From the NCBI GenBank assembly GCA_013201155.1, contig CP053716.1, positions 496,001 through 560,000 of the forward strand: a DNA stretch of 64,000 nt, given 5' to 3'. Positions 15,675 through 24,866 of this stretch are shown here, piece by piece; positions within the stretch are counted from its first letter, which is position 1; each line of letters starts with the position of its first letter. The notes under the pieces are model-generated. The model was not told where the DNA came from, did not search any database, and saw nothing but the letters and a program-made list of their open reading frames with translations. This DNA comes from Berryella wangjianweii (lineage in GTDB: Bacteria > Actinomycetota > Coriobacteriia > Coriobacteriales > Eggerthellaceae). A program made the translations under genes and the position numbers.

Positions 15675-16928
15675 CTAACAACGCACTGAATCGCCTGGGC
15701 AAGCGCTTGCCGCTTCAGCGAGAAGCCGGGCAAAACGAGTGACGCCGTCAAAACCAAAAAAGCCTTCGTCGTGAAACATGTCCACGCAGGATGCCTGGGG
15801 CATGTTTGAAGCGGCGTCACTGCCAATAGCAATAGCATTTACGAGCTTGTCCCATGAATAGTCGCACGATTCCACGGCAGAAGTGATTTGGGAAATTTCG
15901 GGATGAGTACGGGCAAGCCTTTGGCGTTGCCGCTCTTGCTTGTCCTTCCCATGAAGAACAAGCGTAGCAGCCACCTTGAATCCAGCATCCGCCAAGGTCT
16001 GGGCCGTTGCGTACGGCGCAAAAGTGGCCAGGGAGTCTATGACGATCGGACGCTTTCCCACTGCCTGCCGCGCCGCCTCAAGAGAGGCTACGGCCCTTTC
16101 ACGCTCTTGCGCAAGGCGGCCAGAAGGCTCCCAGATGTCGACGACGGGAAGGCCATTTCGCTCCGGTGAAGGCAGGGACTCACGCCACGCCTCGTACAAA
16201 CCATCGTAGTTGGCCGAGATAAAACCAGGGTCATAGCTTGTTTCCCACAGCGCGACGGGACGTAGCAGCCGCTTTTCCAAAACCACGCACTGGTGCTTTC
16301 CCGTCCAGTTAAAACCCAACAGCAAACTGCTTGCGGCCAAGTCCTCATATTGGGCGTACGTCTTGCACTCGCAGACGCTGCGAATGTCGGATACACCCCA
16401 GCTGCGCAACGCCTCACAGAACTCAGAGGTGGAAGGCAGCGAATTGAACCGCCCCACCAGGGTGATGCCGCAATCCTGTCTGGTGCTGGCCTCCAGCAGG
16501 TCGTAAACGCCGCTTTGCATCCCCAGGGCCTTCTTCGCGGTGTTTTCGGCAACCGGATTGATGTGGGTTACCGAAAATCGGATGTCGGGATTTTTGCCCC
16601 TCAGCGTTTCCATCAAAGCCTGGGCATCAGTGCCAAGGAAGTCATCGATGCAGTTAAACGCCAGCGTGACGACGCGCGGCTTTTCGGAAAGCCTGTCCAC
16701 CAGATTGGCGATGATTTCAGGAAGCTGCTGCTCGTAATTGCCCGACGCAACATCGGCGTTGCTGATGAAGCAAAACGAGCAGTCATCGTACATACCGTTT
16801 TTAATGAGCCTCAGCGCATGACGGCGGCCGCAGCCCATCGGGCACACATAGACCGTATGGCTTTCGGGCACGCGAAGCCTGTCGCGATGGCGCTTGGGCA
16901 TAGGATGGCGGAAACGTAGCTGAGACAT
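15675..16928 (-). CDS. Nitrogenase component 1-like protein, D-type (NifD/NifE/BchN relative)
   Basis: A 417-residue member of the nitrogenase component 1 superfamily. The N-terminus has VYVCPMGCGRRH (Cys 29, Cys 33) and DDCSFCF (Cys 50, Cys 53), a cysteine-rich start suited to a bridging Fe-S cluster. FSVTHINPVAENTAK and a later segment IVIDSLATFAPYATAQTLADAG fit the superfamily's repeated alpha/beta domains. No equivalent of the NifD Cys275/His442 FeMo-co ligands can be placed with confidence. It starts 2 bp after the NifH-like stop and is followed 12 bp later by the K-like gene, giving an H-D-K operon. It should receive electrons from the NifH-like protein and reduce an unknown small molecule or cofactor. 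Confidence 0.75.
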   Translation of the reverse strand: MSQLRFRHPMPKRHRDRLRVPESHTVYVCPMGCGRRHALRLIKNGMYDDCSFCFISNADVASGNYEQQLPEIIANLVDRLSEKPRVVTLAFNCIDDFLGTDAQALMETLRGKNPDIRFSVTHINPVAENTAKKALGMQSGVYDLLEASTRQDCGITLVGRFNSLPSTSEFCEALRSWGVSDIRSVCECKTYAQYEDLAASSLLLGFNWTGKHQCVVLEKRLLRPVALWETSYDPGFISANYDGLYEAWRESLPSPERNGLPVVDIWEPSGRLAQERERAVASLEAARQAVGKRPIVIDSLATFAPYATAQTLADAGFKVAATLVLHGKDKQERQRQRLARTHPEISQITSAVESCDYSWDKLVNAIAIGSDAASNMPQASCVDMFHDEGFFGFDGVTRFARLLAEAASACPGDSVRC

Positions 16929-16930
16929 GT

Positions 16931-17686
16931 CTATTTCGCCTCCGGAAGGGACTCTACATAATCAGCCAGTCGCTGATATGCCAGCGAAGCAGGCGATTTG
17001 GGGAATCGCCTTGCGCAGAGCTTCCCCTGCTCGTCGCAGATTTGCACTTCAGGGCTCCGAGGAATATCGCCCACCACATTTGCCTGCTCTTCTTCGCAAA
17101 AACGCCTGATGATAGCCTCTTCGTCGGCAACGTCTCGACGATTTACCACCAATCCGGCAAATTGGGCGTAATTGCGTGATTTGAAGTTTTTCAGTGCGGT
17201 CATGATGTTGCTTGCGGCGTAGAGAGACATCATCTCGCCCGAAGTGACAACCAGCACCTGCTGGGCGTATCCGCCGCGAAGAGGCATGGCAAAGCCTCCG
17301 CAGACCACATCGCCCAAAACGTCATAGAGCACGAAATCTGGCCGAATGATCTCATAGGCGCCCAGCTCATCAAGCTGCTCGAAGGCGGTGATTACGCCAC
17401 GGCCAGCACATCCAACCCCCGGCAAAGGGCCGCCGGATTCCACGCAATAGACGCCAGATTCAGACTGCTTGACAAGATCCTCTAGTGCCAGGTCCTGGTT
17501 GGCGCGCAGCTGGTCAAGCACCGTCGGAATGCGCTTGCCGCCTGTGTGCAGGCGCGTTGAGTCCGCCTTTGGATCGCAGCCGATTTGCATAACGGCATAG
17601 CCTCGAGACACCAAAGCGGCAGAGAGATTGCTGGTCGTGGTCGATTTCCCGATTCCGCCCTTGCCGTAAATCGCAATCCTGCGCAT
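16931..17686 (-). CDS. NifH/BchL-like ATP-dependent iron-protein reductase
   Basis: A 251-residue protein with every landmark of the nitrogenase iron protein family: P-loop GKGGIGKST (8-16), [11 protein letters not shown] (35-44), the first cluster ligand in [10 protein letters not shown] (Cys 93) and the second in [14 protein letters not shown] (Cys 129). Cys 93 and 129 correspond to Cys 97 and 132 of the classical protein, so a 4Fe-4S cluster bridging a homodimer is expected. It would pass low-potential electrons, with ATP hydrolysis, to the D/K-like pair encoded next. Start is Met at 17686, preceded by AGGAGG; the longer frame upstream is not needed. It is the first gene of the operon, and its promoter must lie within a decayed defence-gene remnant. 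Confidence 0.9.
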   Translation of the reverse strand: MRRIAIYGKGGIGKSTTTSNLSAALVSRGYAVMQIGCDPKADSTRLHTGGKRIPTVLDQLRANQDLALEDLVKQSESGVYCVESGGPLPGVGCAGRGVITAFEQLDELGAYEIIRPDFVLYDVLGDVVCGGFAMPLRGGYAQQVLVVTSGEMMSLYAASNIMTALKNFKSRNYAQFAGLVVNRRDVADEEAIIRRFCEEEQANVVGDIPRSPEVQICDEQGKLCARRFPKSPASLAYQRLADYVESLPEAK

Positions 17687-18062
17687 GAAGCCTCCTGTCT
17701 TCGGCCGATGCCCCCAAAAGCTCGCCCTCACGGTCTGCTTGCATTATGCACAATTGAGGACAACATATCCGTTGCCAAAGCAACATATCGCCAATGGCGA
17801 CCAACAGGCTCCAAACGAAAGGAATCACGATGGCCGCGGCAGGGCTGGGCAGCGACAGCCTCAGTGCGATCGCATCCGTAGGGTTTGCTTCATCAAGGCA
17901 TGCGAGAAAAAACTTGCCCTTCGACAGATTGTAGTGTTCACACGGGGGTATTCCGGTGCTGCCCATGGCGAGCGCGTCAAAACTCGCTGCGCTGAAGCCT
18001 AGGACGCAACCGTCCCGATCAAGAAGCTTGGCAAAAGCACCCATTTCGAGCTTGGTAAACAT
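17514..18062 (-). pseudogene. Remnant of an AbiJ-N-terminal-like abortive infection gene
   Basis: The ATG at 18062 has a good AGAAGG site, and the first ~60 residues, beginning MFTKLEMGAFAKLLDRDG and continuing FSAASFDALAMGSTGIP and HYNLSKGKFFLACL, resemble the N-terminal domain found on AbiJ-type abortive infection proteins. After about 17,880 the reading loses similarity and the frame runs on meaninglessly into the NifH-like gene. The start lies 23 bp after the McrC remnant's stop on the same strand. I read it as a truncated defence gene. The family call is from memory of the motif pattern and is moderate. Confidence 0.45.
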
Positions 18063-18084
18063 CTTCCTTCTGCAAGGCGAGCAA

Positions 18085-18486
18085 TTAATTGCCTTTGAAA
18101 TGCGCCGCGGCGACCCCATCAAGCTGCGAGCGTATCGTCTCGAAGGGCCGGTTCAGGTCCAGCGTCCTCACGCTTATCTGATTGCCGCTCATCTGATATA
18201 CGTCGTCAGGCTGCACGTCTTCGTCGGTCCTGGCGTAGAGCAGCATGCCCGACACGCTATGAGCCCCGGAGGTGCTGGCGAGTTCCGCCTCCTTGTTCTT
18301 CACGTACGTGAATATCTGGTACAGGTTGCCCGAGTGGACGCTTCGCTTGTCGAACCGCTGCTGCATTGAGCGGGAATAGTACTTTGCGTCGATGTTGAGA
18401 ACGACCCTGCCCTGCGCCAGCGTTACGTCGGTCACCATCGCGCCGGGCCCCCGCCCGCCACCGCGCTCAAGGCGCTCAGGAACCAC
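18085..18486 (-). pseudogene. mcrC: Truncated McrC (5-methylcytosine restriction component), C-terminal part
   Basis: The 130 or so residues match the C-terminal nuclease region of McrC: LNIDAKYYSRSMQQRF with the PD-(D/E)xK-type D-AKYY core, then SVHSGNLYQIFTYVKNKEAE, SGMLLYARTDED and QMSGNQISVRTLDLN. A full McrC is about 350 residues, and neither its N-terminus nor an upstream mcrB GTPase is present on this strand before the AT-rich region at 18,550. It is therefore a fragment of a McrBC-type system, which cuts modified DNA. Its position beside another defence remnant suggests a decayed defence island. Confidence 0.75.
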
Positions 18487-18540
18487 TGGGCAACGCGCAC
18501 CATCTGCGCGCGCCTCCGATGGCTTGGCCGTGAGGGGTAC

Positions 18541-18685
18541 GCGCGAACTGCTCTTATTACATAACTATTACTAATAAAATAATACTCAATACTACGCTTT
18601 TTCCTTATAGCTAAATAGTATGATTTAGGTTACATACGAGCTGAGCATCACAAGAACCAAGCATCACAAAGCGAAAGGGAACATC
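18541..18685 (+). promoter_or_regulatory. AT-rich promoter region of the large adhesin gene
   Basis: Bases 18550-18640 are strongly AT-rich in a high-GC setting, with several TATAAT-like hexamers such as AAATAATAC and TAGTATGAT. The adhesin starts at GTG 18686 after GAAAGGGA. I cannot choose one promoter. The other surface-protein genes have similar AT-rich upstream regions. Confidence 0.45.
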
Positions 18686-21600
18686 GTGAAACGGTCGGGC
18701 AGGATCTTGAAAAGGGTCATCGCATTTGGTCTTTCAGGCGTTTTAGTGTCATCCATGCTTCCAATCGGCGGCATTGCCAGCACCCTTCCGACGGAGGGGG
18801 CCGCAGGCAAGCCCGCAGCAGCCGAGGCGTCGTCCGCCTCGAACGCAGAGGCAAGCGGCAGCTCAGCCGACAACGCAGCAGGAAAGGCAGACCGGACCGC
18901 CGACGCCGTCGCGAAACCTGCCGAAAACACTGCGGCTCGAAACGCTGCCATGGAAGCTGCCGCTGAACCGGCGGCTTCGACGGAAGGCAAACCCGCGATG
19001 GCTTCCCAGGCGCTTGCCGAGCTTTGGGTTGATGGCACGAACGGCGACGATTCTCATGACGGCTCCGCCGGCGCCATGCTGAAGACGCTTGCCAAGGCGC
19101 TCGAACTCCAGGCTGCCGACGCTTCGATCGGCGTCATTCACGTCAAGGGCAACCTCGCGCTTTCCGCGACCGCCAGCATCCCCTCGGGCGTCACGCTTTT
19201 CATCGAGGCCGAAGGCGCGGTGATCAGCGGAAGCGGCAACAGCATCAACGGCATCGTGCTGAAGAGCGGCTCCACCCTCAAAGGTGCGGGAACGCTCACG
19301 ATGACGGGGTTCAAAACCGCGCTTACCTCCGAAAAGGGCTCCACCATCACCGACGGCACCTACGTCCTTAAGAACAACGCCGCGGGAAGCGGAACGCGCG
19401 GGCTGCATCTCGGCGGCACCGTAAAGGGAACATCCGGCAAGGACAAGCTGGTCATCACCGCTGACGATAAAAGCAACACCAATTTCTACACCTCAAGCGC
19501 CACCTTCGAAAACTGCACGCTCAACGTGAACTCCCAGGCGCGTACCTGGTTCGATGCGTACGACCTCAACCTGAAGAACGCCTCGCTTACCGTCAAGGGA
19601 TTCGGGCAGACGTTCTATGTGAGCAAGCTGAACATGGAAGACTCCGACCTTACGATTAACCCGTCGTACGGAGCGACGGGCATGACCATCCAGTCGTCCT
19701 CGAACATCGTGAACTCGCACATCAAGGCAAACGCCGGATCGACTGCGGGCATTTCGATCGGAGCCGCAAACGGCACCATTCACGTCACTAACTCTACGCT
19801 GGAGTTCGCCAATGGCGGAACGGGCGGCCTGAACGTGAACACCGGAAAGGTGGTCCTTGCGAATTCCACGATCAAGGGAGATGGCAGGAACAGCAGCGCG
19901 CTGTTCGGGGCCCAAACCAACGGTTCGATCGAGTTCAAGAAGGATTGCCTCGTCGAGACCCCGGCGGCCAGAAACAGCGACAACGGAGGCGGGCAGACGT
20001 CGAAGAACTTCATCGTGACGGGCGGCTCGCACCGCATAAAGTACGCTCCGAGCTACAACAGCAGCATGGGCAGCACCATCCCCGTGAACGGCGCTGAAAA
20101 CGGCGACGAGAAGCTTTCCCTGTTCACTCTGTCCGACCCGTCTGTGACGCTGCTCAAGCCCCTCAACGCGAAGGGCTCGACCTACGACTACTCTGTCGCC
20201 AAGCCCTCAAGCGACGGCGAGAAGCACGTGTGGGTGCCCGCCGCCACGGCGATCTTCAAGCTGAACGCCGACGATGCCGCCACGAAGGTTGACGCATCGC
20301 ACGCCGATGGCTCTGCGGCCGACAAGACGGCAAGCGCCATGCGCGGTTACGCCCTCGAGGCCGCGAAATCCGTCGAGGGCGGATCGGCAGCCATGCCTGA
20401 CGATCCGTTTGCCCCAGGCTATACGTTCCTGGGCTGGTTCTACAAAGACGCTCCGGATACCGAGAAGGCGTTCGATGCCCACACCGTGCTCGCAGCCGAT
20501 ACGACGGTGTACGCGAAGTGGAAAAGCGACGCATCGTCTTATGCGATCAAATATCACAATGACGCCGATACCGACGTGACCTATCTTGCCTCTTCGAACA
20601 ACCCGTCTCGCACGATGCAGGTTCTCTCGATCGACGACGTGACGAAGGCCTCGCCTGCGTTCGCACGCAGCGGCAAGGTGTTCAAGGGTTGGACCACCGA
20701 GCCCGGCGGTGCGGGAAGCGCGGTTGCAGCTGGCGACATGCTGAGCATCCCTGCGGGAACGGCTGTTGTGAACCTTTATGCGACCTGGGAAGACAAGCTT
20801 GCCTCGGTCAAGTTCTCCGCAAACGGCGGCACGTTTTCCGCCGATAGCGTTTTCAAGAAGAACCCTAACGTTTTCGACATCGTCGCCGATGCGAACGGCG
20901 GCGAGATCGCGGTCGTGAAGAAGCAGGCCAAGGTATCCGACGACATGACCCTCAGCGACCTGCTGAAGTCGTTGAGCGCCGGTGCCGTCACCGCTTCGAC
21001 CAAGGGCATCGCCGATCCCGTGAGCAGCGACACCGATGTCGCCTACACGGGAATCGCAACGCGAAGCCACTACGTGCTTGGAAACGAAGACGTCAAGGAA
21101 ACGGTCCTCTTCTGGACAACGCACAAGTACTACTACTGGTTCAGCGATCCAGCCGGCTCCGCCAGGGCGACCATCGACGACAAGCTGAAGCTTACCGAAG
21201 ACCTCACGTTCTACCTGAAGTGGAGCCCCGACCCCTCTATCGAGAACGTGGAGGGAGCAAGCTCCATCCCAAGCGACATGTGGAGCGCAGACCAAAGCAA
21301 GACGACATCTATCAGGGAAGTCGCCACGGATGAGACCTTCAGCATGACCGGGGCGGTTGACGCCCAGGGCATCGTCGATCAGATGAATGCGCTTGAAGGC
21401 TCCCTTGCGGACGGCCTGGACGACCTTGCCAAGATCTCGCTTTCCGATACCGCATCCACCTTTGAGGCCACCATCAAGCTTCCCGACGGCGTGGTGGTCC
21501 CCGCCAATCCCAAGGTGACCGCGACGGGCTTGGGCGATTGCTTCAACCTCGAGGGCGCCAGCGTCAAGGGGCAGGAAGTGACGGTGCGCTTTAGCCTGAA

Positions 21601-23809
21601 GGACGGCTTCCAGAACTACCGGCAGCTGAAAGACGCCGTGCTTTCAACGGGTAAGGGCGATGCGCAAACCGGAGCCGCTGAAAACCAGCACGCATCCGAC
21701 ATCGCCAAGCCCATCACCGTGACCGTGGAGGGGCTGACGCTTGACGCCGACGCCGTGACCAACGGCCAGGAATTGACGGCTACGGGCGCTGTGAGCGGCG
21801 AGTTCTCCTCGTATGCGGAAAACACCGTGAGCGGCAAGGTCAAGAGGTTCAACTACACCTGGACCGGTGAGCAGATCGCCAGCAGCGCCGATCCTCGCGG
21901 GAACGACATCCGCCAAACCCTGCTGGTGGTAAAGCCCATGGATCAGGAGATCCCCGCCGACATCGAGGTCGGCTCGGAAACGGAGCACGATAGCGTGTAC
22001 GACGTCACTCCCGGCGAAACGCTTGATTTCACCGGCACGATCGACGCTTCTGTGGTGAAGAGCCAGATGAAGGGCATCGAGGCGCTGTTCCCCAACACAA
22101 CCGACTACAGCGCGATCGCGCTCGAAGACATGACCTGCTCGTTTACGGCAAGCTTCAAGGTTCCCAACAAGATGACGCTCCCTGAGGGCCTGTCCAAGGA
22201 ATCCGTCAGGCTCAAGGGCTTCTCTGACACGTTTAGCGTGTCCGACCTGAGCGTTTCGGGTGACACCGTGACGATCACGATGAAGCTCAAAGCCGGCCTC
22301 GGCACCTACAAGGACCTTCAAACGGCCGTCATGGACAACCTCGGCGACATCATGAAGGTCACGGTTCCCGGAATCAAGATCAACGATGACCTGGCTGCCG
22401 GCGAAACCGCCACGGTTTCCGGCACCGTGTCCGGCTCGTTCAAGGCGCGCGCCGTCAAGAAGGACTCGGGAACCGCAAAGGTCTTCGCATTCAACTGGAC
22501 CGGCCGACAAACCGATGAGGGACGCGACTTCACCCTGCCCCACGACCCCGGCATCAACTTCACGGTTGCCGCCGTGACGCCGGTGGAATCGAAGCTTCCC
22601 GCAGACATGCTGGTGGGCGCTAACACCGAGCACGACGCGGTTATCGAGTCGGCCCAGGGCTCCACGTTCGCTCTTACGGGCGCGGTGAGCGCGGCGTTCA
22701 TCCAAGATCAGATGAGCAGGATCGAAGCCGTCTATCCGGGCGCAGACCACGACGGCATCAAGCTGGGCGTCGGGGGCTTCTCGTTCAAAGCGACGTTCAC
22801 GGTGCCCGACGGCATGACGCTTCCCGGCGATCTGGATGCCTCCAAGGTAAAGGCCGTGGATTTCGGTAACGGCTTCACCGTGAGCAGCGTAAGCGTCAGC
22901 GGGAAGACCGTGACGGTAACGTTCGCGCTGTCCGATCCCGCCAAGATCAAAACCTACAGCGACCTCAGGAGAATCGTCGATGCGGCAGGCGGAGCCGACG
23001 GCTGGATGAAGCTGGTCGTTCCCGGCATCAGCATCGACAAAAACGCTGCCCCCGGCTCCCTCCTCACCATAAAGGGCGAGGTCAGCGGCAGCTTCCGTGC
23101 ATCGGCCACCTCTGCCGCCGGCACGCACAGGGCCTTCTCGTTCACGTGGGCCGGCGTGCAATGGCCCGACGGCAAGGACTTCATCGCCACCGACGACGAG
23201 TCGATTCAGCTGACCATGAAGGTTGTCGCACCCACGCCCGCGAAGGCCTCCATCGAGGTCGAGAAGGTGCTGACGGGTCGTGAGTGGAGGGCCGACGACT
23301 CCTTCCGATTCAAGATCGCGCCCCTTGGCGAGGCTCCGGCCACTCCCCTTTCCACGGCTTCGATTGAAGCTGCCTCCGGGAATCACAGGGCGTCTTTTGG
23401 CGAGGCCACCTTCACGAAGCCCGGCGTGTATGCCTACGAGGTGACGGAGACCCCCGGCAACCTTGCCGATGTCACGTACGACGGCAGCACCCACAAGGTT
23501 GTCGTCACGGTTTCCGACGGCGCGAACGGAACCCTGGTGGCGTCGGCTGCCTATCCTGACGGCATGGACGGCGCCGTGCGCTTCACCAACACGTACACGG
23601 CGAAGCCCGCCGACGACAAGCCCGTTGCCCCCATCGACGGCGGGAAGAAGGCGCCCGACGTGGCGACGAAGGTCGCAGCTTCCAAAAACGCTCCCCCGCG
23701 CACGGGAGACGGCCTGGGAGTCCTCGGAGGATTGGCGATTGCGGTAGCGCTTTCCGGCGCGGCAGCTTGCAGGCTGTCCATCCGCAAGAGGAAGTCCTCG
23801 CTGCATTAG
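18686..23809 (+). CDS. Giant sortase-anchored surface protein with three tandem domains
   Basis: A 1707-residue secreted protein. Residues 1-40 form a signal peptide (basic start, hydrophobic core LSGVLVSSMLP). Residues about 110-470 resemble a right-handed parallel beta-helix (SGSGNSINGIVLKSGSTLKG, many short Asn/Ser/Thr/Gly strands). Two or three InlB-like B repeats follow (FLGWFYKD, VYAKWK; FKGWTTEPGG; LTFYLKWS). About 850-1513 hold three related units, each opening with IPSDMW/IPADIEVG/LPADMLVG. About 1515-1640 is a pilin-type isopeptide domain (IEVEKVLTGREW to FTNTYTA). A PPRTGDG sorting motif at about 1669, a hydrophobic helix and Arg/Lys tail complete it. Likely an adhesin anchored to the wall by a sortase not in this window. 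Confidence 0.85.
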   Translation: MKRSGRILKRVIAFGLSGVLVSSMLPIGGIASTLPTEGAAGKPAAAEASSASNAEASGSSADNAAGKADRTADAVAKPAENTAARNAAMEAAAEPAASTEGKPAMASQALAELWVDGTNGDDSHDGSAGAMLKTLAKALELQAADASIGVIHVKGNLALSATASIPSGVTLFIEAEGAVISGSGNSINGIVLKSGSTLKGAGTLTMTGFKTALTSEKGSTITDGTYVLKNNAAGSGTRGLHLGGTVKGTSGKDKLVITADDKSNTNFYTSSATFENCTLNVNSQARTWFDAYDLNLKNASLTVKGFGQTFYVSKLNMEDSDLTINPSYGATGMTIQSSSNIVNSHIKANAGSTAGISIGAANGTIHVTNSTLEFANGGTGGLNVNTGKVVLANSTIKGDGRNSSALFGAQTNGSIEFKKDCLVETPAARNSDNGGGQTSKNFIVTGGSHRIKYAPSYNSSMGSTIPVNGAENGDEKLSLFTLSDPSVTLLKPLNAKGSTYDYSVAKPSSDGEKHVWVPAATAIFKLNADDAATKVDASHADGSAADKTASAMRGYALEAAKSVEGGSAAMPDDPFAPGYTFLGWFYKDAPDTEKAFDAHTVLAADTTVYAKWKSDASSYAIKYHNDADTDVTYLASSNNPSRTMQVLSIDDVTKASPAFARSGKVFKGWTTEPGGAGSAVAAGDMLSIPAGTAVVNLYATWEDKLASVKFSANGGTFSADSVFKKNPNVFDIVADANGGEIAVVKKQAKVSDDMTLSDLLKSLSAGAVTASTKGIADPVSSDTDVAYTGIATRSHYVLGNEDVKETVLFWTTHKYYYWFSDPAGSARATIDDKLKLTEDLTFYLKWSPDPSIENVEGASSIPSDMWSADQSKTTSIREVATDETFSMTGAVDAQGIVDQMNALEGSLADGLDDLAKISLSDTASTFEATIKLPDGVVVPANPKVTATGLGDCFNLEGASVKGQEVTVRFSLKDGFQNYRQLKDAVLSTGKGDAQTGAAENQHASDIAKPITVTVEGLTLDADAVTNGQELTATGAVSGEFSSYAENTVSGKVKRFNYTWTGEQIASSADPRGNDIRQTLLVVKPMDQEIPADIEVGSETEHDSVYDVTPGETLDFTGTIDASVVKSQMKGIEALFPNTTDYSAIALEDMTCSFTASFKVPNKMTLPEGLSKESVRLKGFSDTFSVSDLSVSGDTVTITMKLKAGLGTYKDLQTAVMDNLGDIMKVTVPGIKINDDLAAGETATVSGTVSGSFKARAVKKDSGTAKVFAFNWTGRQTDEGRDFTLPHDPGINFTVAAVTPVESKLPADMLVGANTEHDAVIESAQGSTFALTGAVSAAFIQDQMSRIEAVYPGADHDGIKLGVGGFSFKATFTVPDGMTLPGDLDASKVKAVDFGNGFTVSSVSVSGKTVTVTFALSDPAKIKTYSDLRRIVDAAGGADGWMKLVVPGISIDKNAAPGSLLTIKGEVSGSFRASATSAAGTHRAFSFTWAGVQWPDGKDFIATDDESIQLTMKVVAPTPAKASIEVEKVLTGREWRADDSFRFKIAPLGEAPATPLSTASIEAASGNHRASFGEATFTKPGVYAYEVTETPGNLADVTYDGSTHKVVVTVSDGANGTLVASAAYPDGMDGAVRFTNTYTAKPADDKPVAPIDGGKKAPDVATKVAASKNAPPRTGDGLGVLGGLAIAVALSGAAACRLSIRKRKSSLH

Positions 23810-23847
23810 CACCGCCACGCCGGCTGCGGCGTGATCGGAAAACCGAA

Positions 23848-23879
23848 CGAGCCCCGAGATCGCGCGATCTCGGGGCTCG
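23848..23879. terminator. Perfect 16-bp hairpin after the adhesin gene
   Basis: Bases 23848-23863 are the exact reverse complement of 23864-23879, a perfect palindrome with no unpaired loop, 39 bp after the stop. No T-run follows on either side. It most likely acts in termination or mRNA 3' protection. Confidence 0.65.
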
Positions 23880-24035
23880 CTGCATAAGGGGTTTGGCGAG
23901 GGAGCTCAGGCGAAGCATAGGGAGGCCCTCCGTGCGACTTTCCCGGGAGTGGGGGGCAGCACCACCCTGCGCCTGCGCGAGCCGCGCGTCGTCACCCGGA
24001 TCCTCCTCGCCGGGAACAAACATCTCCCAGCCGCG

Positions 24036-24074
24036 AAAAGCAAGGGAGGCGAGCCCCTGCGGGACCCGCCTCCC
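24036..24074 (-). terminator. Probable terminator of the nap-nrf operon
   Basis: GGGAGGCG (24044-24051) pairs with CGCCTCCC (24067-24074). On the minus strand it is followed by TTGCTTTTCG. It lies 55 bp beyond the nrfH stop. Confidence 0.6.
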
Positions 24075-24128
24075 TCTCAAGTCGACTCGCACGTCGGCCT
24101 CATGACCCCGCGGACACGGGGAACGAGC

Positions 24129-24827
24129 CTAGTACCTGAAGCCCGCGCTCGTGATCTTTGCCGCCTCCTCGGCGGAAAGCCAGCCGTCAGGGATCTTCAC
24201 GTCGTCATGACAGCGCGAGCACGCGTTGACCGACTGACGATGCGACTTGTGGCAGTCGCTGCACTCCATCTCGGTATGCTTCGCCTCGGTCACGTGCGGG
24301 TTGCGCTTGCCGTGCTTCGCCGTGGCACGCGCCAGGTCGTCGCGCGTCATGTTATGGCACCTGTCGTTCATGCAGAACGCCGACTCGTCCTTGGCCTGCA
24401 GGTAATGGTTCAGGTCGGTGAGCGAACGCTCCTCGAGCGGGTACCGGTAGTTCCCGCTGACCCACAGCACGCCCTCGGTGATCTGCTGCCCGATGGTGGG
24501 CACATGGCAGCTCAGACACGTCGCGCCGGCCGCCTCCTTGTGCCGCACGACCAGAAGGTCTCCCATGTCCTCAACCGGGTTTCCCCACTTATCGAAGCCC
24601 GCCTGTCCCGAGACGCCGTCATACGTCTCGTTGATCGGGTCCTGCGGAGCATGGCAGATGGCGTTGCAGAAGCTCGGCTGCTCGTGCCATACCCAGAAGC
24701 CCGCGCCCGACACAACGATCACGGCAGCGACGATGCCCAGCATGATGAGGCGCTTGCACCTCTTCCCGCTCGGTTTCTTGGCGGCGGCGCCGACCTCGCA
24801 GGTCTTTATGTCCTTCTCTTCGCTCAT
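24129..24827 (-). CDS. nrfH: NrfH/NapC-type membrane-anchored multihaem cytochrome c
   Basis: A 232-residue protein: cytoplasmic basic N-terminus, one membrane anchor (RLIMLGIVAAVIVVSGAGFW, about 26-46), then an outward-facing multihaem domain. Haem-binding motifs are CNAICH (CX3CH), CLSCH, CMNDRCH (CX4CH), CSDCH and CSRCH: three canonical and two with enlarged spacing. It would oxidise menaquinol and pass electrons to NrfA, encoded directly upstream (39 bp), forming the nitrite-to-ammonium reductase. It is longer than the typical 150-180 residue NrfH. The two unusual motifs might need a dedicated haem lyase, or indicate unusual ligation. The last gene of the nap-nrf block. Confidence 0.85.
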   Translation of the reverse strand: MSEEKDIKTCEVGAAAKKPSGKRCKRLIMLGIVAAVIVVSGAGFWVWHEQPSFCNAICHAPQDPINETYDGVSGQAGFDKWGNPVEDMGDLLVVRHKEAAGATCLSCHVPTIGQQITEGVLWVSGNYRYPLEERSLTDLNHYLQAKDESAFCMNDRCHNMTRDDLARATAKHGKRNPHVTEAKHTEMECSDCHKSHRQSVNACSRCHDDVKIPDGWLSAEEAAKITSAGFRY

Positions 24828-24866
24828 TGGCCTTGCTTCCTCTCTGTCTTCGCAAATGCACTCACG

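Noticed and set aside
15675-17686. True nitrogenase or light-independent protochlorophyllide reductase
   Set aside because: No NifB/E/N or FeMo-cofactor ligands can be placed, and no chlorophyll genes are near; sequence length and motifs fit only the broader superfamily.
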